This document shows, piece after piece, positions 59,316-64,000 of a DNA stretch of 64,000 nucleotides. Under the pieces are notes generated by a model that saw nothing but the letters and a program-made list of their open reading frames with translations, was not told where the DNA came from and did no database searches. The position numbers and the translations under genes were made by a program. Position 1 is the stretch's first letter; every line of letters starts with the position of its first letter. This DNA comes from Pseudoxanthomonas japonensis (lineage in GTDB: Bacteria > Pseudomonadota > Gammaproteobacteria > Xanthomonadales > Xanthomonadaceae), in contig NZ_PDWW01000021.1 in NCBI RefSeq assembly GCF_010093445.1, forward strand, positions 1-64,000. The letters are read 5' to 3'.

Positions 59316-59708
59316 TCAGGACTCTTTGCGCAGGCGCTTGGCCAGCAGTTCGGCGAAGTTGGGCATCGTCGGCGCGGGCGCGACGACCAGCGGTTCGGGC
59401 AGTGTGTGCAGCGCGGTGATGCCGCCGGCGCTCACGCCGATCAGCAGCTGCTCCTTGCCGACTTCGATCACCATCACGCGCTCCTTGGCACCGACCGACA
59501 GCATCGACACCACGCGCAGCTGTTCGCTGGGGCGGATGCCGAGGCCGGCGCCGGGCAGGCGCTTCAGCAGCCAGGCCAGGCCGAGGATCAGGCCCAGCAC
59601 CAGGATCAGGCCGACGAGCGCGCCGCCGATGCCCGGCGTGGATGGTGCGTGCTGGCCGATCTTCTGGGCAGGTGCCGCGACGGTGGCGAGCAGGGTGAAG
59701 GCGTGCAT
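59316..59708 (-). CDS. fliO: Flagellar biosynthesis protein FliO
   Basis: 130 residues. An N-terminal signal-like helix, then one membrane helix (LVGLILVLGLILGLAWLLKRL), followed by a basic stretch and the cytosolic FliO domain (LRVVSMLSVGAKERVMVIEVGKEQLLIGV). FliO helps assemble the FliP pentamer. Position between fliN and fliP is canonical. Confidence 0.92.
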   Translation of the reverse strand: MHAFTLLATVAAPAQKIGQHAPSTPGIGGALVGLILVLGLILGLAWLLKRLPGAGLGIRPSEQLRVVSMLSVGAKERVMVIEVGKEQLLIGVSAGGITALHTLPEPLVVAPAPTMPNFAELLAKRLRKES

Positions 59709-59718
59709 GGCGATCGGC

Positions 59719-60066
59719 TCAGCGCAGGCGGCGGATGCGTTCGCTGGGGCTGACCACGTCGGTCAGGCGCACGCCGAAACGGTCGTTGACCACCACGACT
59801 TCGCCGTGCGCGATCAGCGTGCCGTTGACAAACACGTCCAGCGGTTCGCCGGCACCGCGCTCCAGTTCCACCACCGAGCCCTGGTTGAGCTGCAGCAGGT
59901 TGCGGATGGGCATGCGGGTGCGGCCGACTTCCAGCGACAGCGTCACCGGCACGTCGAGGATGACGTCCAGGCTCATGTCCGCGTCGTGGCCGGCGTGGGC
60001 GCCGTTGTCGGCAAGCTCGGTGTCGCCGAAGGCGGTGGCGAGGGCTTCTTCGTTCTCGGGAATCAT
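59719..60066 (-). CDS. fliN: Flagellar motor switch protein FliN
   Basis: 115 residues. The N-terminal ~40 are acidic. The SpoA domain follows: LDVPVTLSLEVGRTRMPIRNLLQLNQGSVVEL ... LIAHGEVVVVNDRFGVRLTDVV. FliN builds the base of the C-ring and receives export complexes and CheY-P. Start at 60066 overlaps fliM by four bases. Longer open frames upstream belong to fliM in another frame. Confidence 0.96.
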   Translation of the reverse strand: MIPENEEALATAFGDTELADNGAHAGHDADMSLDVILDVPVTLSLEVGRTRMPIRNLLQLNQGSVVELERGAGEPLDVFVNGTLIAHGEVVVVNDRFGVRLTDVVSPSERIRRLR

Positions 60067-61106
60067 GGCGTGGCGTCCTGGAAGGCGACGGGTGCGAGGG
60101 TGGGGCGGGCGTTCGCGGTTTGCTGGTGGCGGCCGCCGGGCGGATGGTGGGCGGTGATCTTCACGGCGTTCTGTCCGTTGGAAATGCCGAATTCGCCGGT
60201 GAAGACGGGCACCTGCTCGACGCAGACCGGCACGGACTTGGGCACGTCGATGGGCAGGATGTCGCCCACTTTCAGGCGGGTGAGTTCGCGCAGGTTGATG
60301 CGCTTCTCCGCCAGCACGCTGGAGACGGTGACTTCGGCGGTGCGCAGCTGTTCGTGCATGGTCACGCGGAAGCTGTCGTCGTCGTGCACGCGGTCGGACT
60401 GGATGCCGGCGTCGAGCAGTTCGCGGATCGGTTCCAGCATCGAGTAGGGCAGGGTGACGTGCAGGTCGCCGCCGCCGCCGTCCAGTTCCACATGGAAGCG
60501 GCTGACCACGACGTACTCGCGCGGGCTGACGATGTTGGCGAAGTGCGGGTTGACCTCGCTGGTGATGTACTCGAAGTCCACCGGCATCACCGGCGCCCAG
60601 GCGTCGATCAGGTCGGCGAAGGTCTGCTTCAGCAGCAGCTGGATCACCCGCATTTCGGTGGCGGTGAACTCGCGGCCTTCGATCTTGGCCGGGTAGCGAC
60701 CGTCGCCGCCGAAGAAGTTGTCCACCATGGTGAACACCAGCTTCGGCTCGAACACGATCAGGCCCACGCCGCGCAGCGGCTTGAACTTCACCAGATTGAG
60801 GTTGGTGGGCACGTAGAGCGAATGCAGGTAGTCGCTGAACTTGACGGTCTCGATGCCGCGCACCGACAGCTCGGCCGAGCGGCGCAGCAGGTTGAACAGG
60901 CCGATTCGCCACGTGCGCACGAAGCGCTCGTTGATCATCTCCAGTGTCGGCAGCCGGCCGCGCACGATGCGGTCCTGGCTGGCGAAATCGTAGGTCCGCG
61001 CGATGCTGGGATCGTGCGGCGGCTCTTCGGTCTCGATCGCACCCGTGTCGACGCCGTTGAGCAGGGCGTCGATCTCGTCTTGCGACAGCAGGTCACTGGT
61101 CATCAT
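60063..61106 (-). CDS. fliM: Flagellar motor switch protein FliM
   Basis: 347 residues. The N-terminal LSQDEIDALLNGV is the CheY-P-binding peptide. The middle CheC-like domain (RTYDFASQDRIVRGRLPTLEMINERFVRTW ... VFTMVDNFFGGDG) and C-terminal SpoA domain (VLAEKRINLRELTRLKVGDILPID) follow. It sets rotation direction when CheY-P binds. A C-terminal extra stretch of about 30 residues (HHPPGGRHQQTANARPT) is unusual. Start at 61106; a second ATG is the next codon. Confidence 0.97.
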   Translation of the reverse strand: MMTSDLLSQDEIDALLNGVDTGAIETEEPPHDPSIARTYDFASQDRIVRGRLPTLEMINERFVRTWRIGLFNLLRRSAELSVRGIETVKFSDYLHSLYVPTNLNLVKFKPLRGVGLIVFEPKLVFTMVDNFFGGDGRYPAKIEGREFTATEMRVIQLLLKQTFADLIDAWAPVMPVDFEYITSEVNPHFANIVSPREYVVVSRFHVELDGGGGDLHVTLPYSMLEPIRELLDAGIQSDRVHDDDSFRVTMHEQLRTAEVTVSSVLAEKRINLRELTRLKVGDILPIDVPKSVPVCVEQVPVFTGEFGISNGQNAVKITAHHPPGGRHQQTANARPTLAPVAFQDATP

Positions 61107-61121
61107 GGCGGCGGGGTTCCG

Positions 61122-61646
61122 TCACTGCATCACGAAGCTGGTGAACAGGAGCGACTCGGCGGCGGGCTTGCCGGTCTCGGCGACGAGCAGCGCCTTGACT
61201 TCGCCGAGGGCGGCGCTCTGCAGGCGCTCCTTGCCTTCGCGCGACATCAGGCTGGTGGCGTCCTGCTGCGCGAACAGCATCAGCAGGCGCGCGCGGATGG
61301 CGGGCGCATGCAGCTGGATGGCGGTCAGCGCTTCGGGATCGCGCGTCATCAGCTGCACTTCCACCTGCAGGTAGCGGGCACCGCCGGCTTCGCCGACGAG
61401 GTTGACGACGAAAGGCGGTTCCAGCGCGAAGTACTGGGCGGGCGCGGGCACCTGGCCCGGCTTCTTGGCCTTGGGCTCGCCCGCGTTCTCCTCCTTGGCG
61501 CCATGGCTGGTGAAGTACCAGGCGCCGCCGCCGGCGGCGCCGGCCGCGATCACGGCCACCAGTCCGATGGTCAGCAGCGACTTGCCACCCTTGGGCTTGT
61601 CGCCCTTCTCGGGCTTGGACTTGCTTGCGTTCTTGTCGGCTGCCAC
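61122..61646 (-). CDS. fliL: Flagellar basal body-associated protein FliL
   Basis: 174 residues. A basic N-terminus, one membrane helix (LLTIGLVAVIAAGAAGGGAWYF) and a periplasmic FliL domain (YFALEPPFVVNLVGEAGGARYLQVEVQLMTRD). FliL rings the stator and improves torque. The start is GTG at 61646 with GGAG 11 bases upstream; no in-frame ATG fits. First gene after a sigma-54 promoter, so fliL-M-N-O-P-Q-R likely form their own unit. Confidence 0.94.
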   Translation of the reverse strand: MAADKNASKSKPEKGDKPKGGKSLLTIGLVAVIAAGAAGGGAWYFTSHGAKEENAGEPKAKKPGQVPAPAQYFALEPPFVVNLVGEAGGARYLQVEVQLMTRDPEALTAIQLHAPAIRARLLMLFAQQDATSLMSREGKERLQSAALGEVKALLVAETGKPAAESLLFTSFVMQ

Positions 61647-61680
61647 GGCGGTGCATCTCCTGAGGGGTCAGCCCGGGTGA

Positions 61681-61696
61681 TGCAAGCGGTGTGCCG
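61681..61696 (-). promoter_or_regulatory. Putative sigma-54 (RpoN) promoter of fliL
   Basis: Minus strand CGGCACACCGCTTGCA: the -24 GG and -12 GC are ten bases apart; two mismatches to TGGCACG-N4-TTGCA. Lies 35 bases upstream of the fliL GTG. Confidence 0.65.
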
Positions 61697-61740
61697 TGGT
61701 GGTGTCAGAGTCCCGTCGGGGTTTTGACGGGGGCGCTTCC

Positions 61741-61868
61741 TGTAGGAGCGACGTGAGTGGCGAACGCACGTCATGGCGGTCCGGAAACATCATTCACGCA
61801 GGGATGGTCGCGTGGTGCGGCGTCCGCGGTGCCGAAAATCTACGGTCGCGACTCACGTCGCTCCTACA
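61741..61868. repeat. REP-like inverted repeat between fliK and fliL
   Basis: Arm TGTAGGAGCGACGTGAGT at 61741-61758 recurs as a perfect reverse complement at 61851-61868. Relative of the element at 38559-38653. The right arm ends 15 bases after the fliK stop, so it may form the fliK terminator. Confidence 0.85.
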
Positions 61869-61883
61869 GGAACAGCAGGCCCA

Positions 61884-63089
61884 TCAGGCGTAAGCGTCCA
61901 CCAGGCCACGCGCTGTCATGCGGACGGTGCGGGGAGTCTCGATGGCGGGCTCGGCACTGTCGCCATTGCCTTCGCCGATGCGGGCACCGCCGCCGCCCTG
62001 CGACGGCGGCGCATGCTGCTGACCCACGTCGGCATGGGCCAGCTGGAAGCCATGCTGGCCCAGCATGTCGCGCAGGCGGGGCAGGCTGCTTTCCAGGGCC
62101 TGGCGAACCTCGGCCTGCGCGCTGGTGAAGTCGGCGTGGACGCGGTCGCCTTCCAGGCGCAGGCGGATTTCCACCGTGCCCAGGTCGTTCGGGGTCACCT
62201 TGATATGGGCGTGTCCGATCTTCTGGTCGGCCATCCAGCGCACGGCGTCGCCGATGTCCTCGTCGAAGTGGCCGCCCTGCAGGTCGGCGCTCGGCGCTTC
62301 CATCGCGTTGACGGTCTCGTTGCGCGACAAGCCCAGCGCCTGGTTCGAGGCACCGACGCCGGCCAGCAGGTTGCCGGTGGGTGCGGGCGCGTCGCCGTCC
62401 TCGCTGCGGAAGGCGTCGACGAGGTCGCGACCCAGGTTGATCGCGTCCGGCACGGCGGCTGCCACCTGGCCGGTCGCCAGGTGCGCGGCGAAGGACAGCA
62501 GGTTCTGCAGGGGCGCCTTGGCCTCTGTCGTGGTGGCGGCTGGCGGTGTCGCGGTCGCGGTCGGCTCGGTGGCGACGGCCTGGCCGGTGTCGGCCGTCGT
62601 GATGGCACCCGGCAACGTGGCCGGGACCGCGGCGCGAGCGCCGGCCAGCAGGGTATCGGCAGACATGGGCGTGCTCGCCGCGGGCAGTGCGCCGGCGAGC
62701 AGGGGATTGGCGAGCGGATCGGTGGGCACGGCGGCCCTCGCATCCGCGGGCAGCGCCGCCTGGAACGGAGGCAGTTCCATCAGGAGCGGCGGTACCGCGG
62801 ATGCGACGGTGGCGTCTTCGGCCTTGTCGTCTTCGGCAGGTGCGCGTGTCGCCTCGTCCGGCTTGCCTGCGGTCGCCTTGTCTGGACGCTGCCGAACGGG
62901 TTCCTTCGCTTCCGCGTTGCGCGTGTGCGGTGCACGCGCCGCGTCGTCGCGCTTGCCGGAGCGACGCATCATGTCGTCGAACGCCGGCTTCTTCGGGGCG
63001 GCCTCGTTCGTGTCGACCTGGTTGGCCGGCGCCGTCGACGGCGTCGGCGACTTCACGGCCAAGTTCAACGCGGACGTCGGCGACGGCAT
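61884..63089 (-). CDS. fliK: Flagellar hook-length control protein FliK
   Basis: 401 residues. The first ~270 are Ala/Thr/Pro-rich and poorly conserved, as in all FliK. The C-terminal Flg_hook domain (WMADQKIGHAHIKVTPNDLGTVEIRLRLEGDRVHADFTSAQAEVRQALESSLPRLRDML) is clear. Secreted as a molecular ruler; it touches FlhB and switches export when the hook is long enough. Start at 63089 overlaps the fliJ stop (TGATG). Confidence 0.94.
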   Translation of the reverse strand: MPSPTSALNLAVKSPTPSTAPANQVDTNEAAPKKPAFDDMMRRSGKRDDAARAPHTRNAEAKEPVRQRPDKATAGKPDEATRAPAEDDKAEDATVASAVPPLLMELPPFQAALPADARAAVPTDPLANPLLAGALPAASTPMSADTLLAGARAAVPATLPGAITTADTGQAVATEPTATATPPAATTTEAKAPLQNLLSFAAHLATGQVAAAVPDAINLGRDLVDAFRSEDGDAPAPTGNLLAGVGASNQALGLSRNETVNAMEAPSADLQGGHFDEDIGDAVRWMADQKIGHAHIKVTPNDLGTVEIRLRLEGDRVHADFTSAQAEVRQALESSLPRLRDMLGQHGFQLAHADVGQQHAPPSQGGGGARIGEGNGDSAEPAIETPRTVRMTARGLVDAYA

Positions 63090-63541
63090 CAGGCGTCCTC
63101 GTTCTCTCGCGTGGTCGCGGCCAGGCGGGCGCGACGGGCGCCCACGTCGTCCATCTCGCGCTGGTCGCGGCGGTCGACGATCAGTTTTTCCTGCACGCGG
63201 TAGCTGGCGGCCAGTTGCTCCAGCACCTGCTTGTCGCGGCTGGCGAGCAGCAGGCGGTCGCGTTCGATGTCGACGCTGGCGCGGCTGCGGTCGACGTTCT
63301 GCAATTGCTGCTTGAGCGCCTGGTCGATGCGTTCGAGGAAGGCGCGGCGGTTGGCCAGTTGGGCCGGACTGGTGGCGGCCATCTGGCTGTTGGCGTAGTC
63401 CTCGGCGTACTGGCGCAGTTCCTCCAGCCGGGATTCGTGCTGGGCCAGCGTGTTCTGGCGCTCGGCCAGCTCGCGGGCGACGGAATCCTCGTGTTCCTGC
63501 GCCCGGCGCAGCAGGGGATCGATTCGGCGGGACTGCATCAT
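63089..63541 (-). CDS. fliJ: Flagellar export chaperone FliJ
   Basis: 150 residues, almost wholly a two-helix coiled coil (HEDSVARELAERQNTLAQHESRLEELRQYAEDYANSQ ... DRSRASVDIERDRLLLASRDKQVLEQLAASYR). FliJ is the stalk that links the FliI ATPase to FlhA. AAGGAA lies upstream of the first of two adjacent ATGs at 63541. Order fliI-fliJ-fliK is canonical. Confidence 0.94.
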   Translation of the reverse strand: MMQSRRIDPLLRRAQEHEDSVARELAERQNTLAQHESRLEELRQYAEDYANSQMAATSPAQLANRRAFLERIDQALKQQLQNVDRSRASVDIERDRLLLASRDKQVLEQLAASYRVQEKLIVDRRDQREMDDVGARRARLAATTRENEDA

Positions 63542-63559
63542 CGTGGGGGTTCCTTGGCG

Positions 63560-64000
63560 TTACTGCAGGCCGGGCGGCAGCGGAGCGCCGGCGGCGAGGT
63601 TGCGTTGGATCAGGGATTCCAGGGCGGCGCGGCTGCCCGGCAGGTCGGCAGCGTGCGCCACGTCCTGGCCGAGGAATTCGACGATCTCCGGCCAGCGTTC
63701 CAGCGCCTCGTCCACGGTCGGATCGTTGCCGCGCTGGTAGGCGCCGATGGCGATCAGGTCGCGGTTGCTGTTGTAGGCCGACAGCAGGCGCTTGAGCTTG
63801 CGGATGCGGTCGCGCCAGGTCTCGTCGGCGATCTCGGTGACCACGCGGCTGACCGACGATTCCACGTCGATGGCCGGGTACAGGCCGGCGTCGGCGACGC
63901 GGCGCGACAGCAGGATGTGGCCGTCGAGGATGGCGCGAGCGGCGTCGGCGATCGGATCCTGCGGATCGTCGCCTTCGGTCAGCACGGTGTAGAAGGCGGT
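63560..64000 (-). CDS. fliI: Flagellum-specific ATPase FliI, 5' part outside the window
   Basis: The C-terminal 146 residues are present: TAFYTVLTEGDDPQDPIADAARAILDGHILLSR, then the C-terminal helical domain (RIRKLKRLLSAYNSNRDLIAIGAYQRGNDP) ending AAGAPLPPGLQ. FliI energises flagellar export and resembles F1-ATPase beta. The open frame continues to the window edge, so the gene starts beyond 64000. It ends 18 bases before fliJ. Confidence 0.95.
   Translation of the reverse strand, partial: TAFYTVLTEGDDPQDPIADAARAILDGHILLSRRVADAGLYPAIDVESSVSRVVTEIADETWRDRIRKLKRLLSAYNSNRDLIAIGAYQRGNDPTVDEALERWPEIVEFLGQDVAHAADLPGSRAALESLIQRNLAAGAPLPPGLQ

Overview
The window is GC-rich (third codon positions almost all G or C). 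Its gene content and order (fliIJKLMNOPQR, flhBAFG-fliA-cheYZA, motCD-parC-parP, TonB receptors, POT transporter, small intergenic REP-like repeats) suggest a gammaproteobacterium of the Xanthomonadaceae/Lysobacteraceae, perhaps Pseudoxanthomonas or a close relative. That assignment is inferred from gene content. No rRNA, tRNA, CRISPR array, IS element or phage gene was recognised.

Layout. 1-3.5 kb: a truncated chemoreceptor gene (MCP) and ycgR, a c-di-GMP flagellar brake gene. 3.9-8.3 kb: an envelope stretch with a secreted zinc protease, a CPBP membrane protease, a two-domain L,D-transpeptidase-like protein and an unknown secreted protein, followed by a decayed MCP tail. 8.6-22.0 kb: a nine-gene accessory locus in two transcription units that share a near-identical promoter/operator, divergent from an XRE-cupin regulator. 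It encodes two secreted serine hydrolases, a DgcA-like enolase-superfamily racemase, a POT peptide transporter, an N-acyl-D-amino-acid deacylase relative, a TonB receptor, a DgcN-like DUF1611 enzyme and a YkvI-like permease. I read it as a system for taking up and catabolising D-amino-acid-containing (D-Glu) peptides. 22.1-31.9 kb: three MCPs, an outer-membrane barrel co-transcribed with one of them, and an OprO/OprP-type porin. 32.0-34.7 kb: STAS-cheY-cheA. 34.9-40.4 kb: motC-motD-parC-parP and a second cheA. 40.5-48.5 kb: flhB-flhA-flhF-flhG-fliA-cheY-cheZ. 48.6-54.8 kb: a czcI-C-B-A-type heavy-metal efflux operon on the opposite strand. 55.2-57.1 kb: a GGDEF diguanylate cyclase and a TetR regulator. 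57.3-64.0 kb: fliR back to a truncated fliI.

Regulation. Seven sites fit a sigma-28 (FliA) pattern, TCAA or TAAA, 15 bases, GCCGATA. They precede ycgR, MCP 1, the barrel-MCP 2 pair, MCP 3, STAS-cheY-cheA, motC and cheYZ-cheA. Two sigma-54 sites precede flhB and fliL. This fits the usual hierarchy: RpoN drives the export apparatus and fliA, and FliA drives motors, receptors and signalling.

The most interesting signals are: (1) a DDEFEALLD-x-LHG motif, three times in ParP and once in a CheA that lacks a recognisable P2 domain. It resembles the CheY-binding N-terminus of FliM and C-terminus of CheZ, both encoded here; (2) the D-amino-acid locus with its duplicated operator; (3) a deacylase that lacks its family's HxH metal ligands; (4) three GGGAAT-type inverted repeats placed between flagellar and chemotaxis genes.
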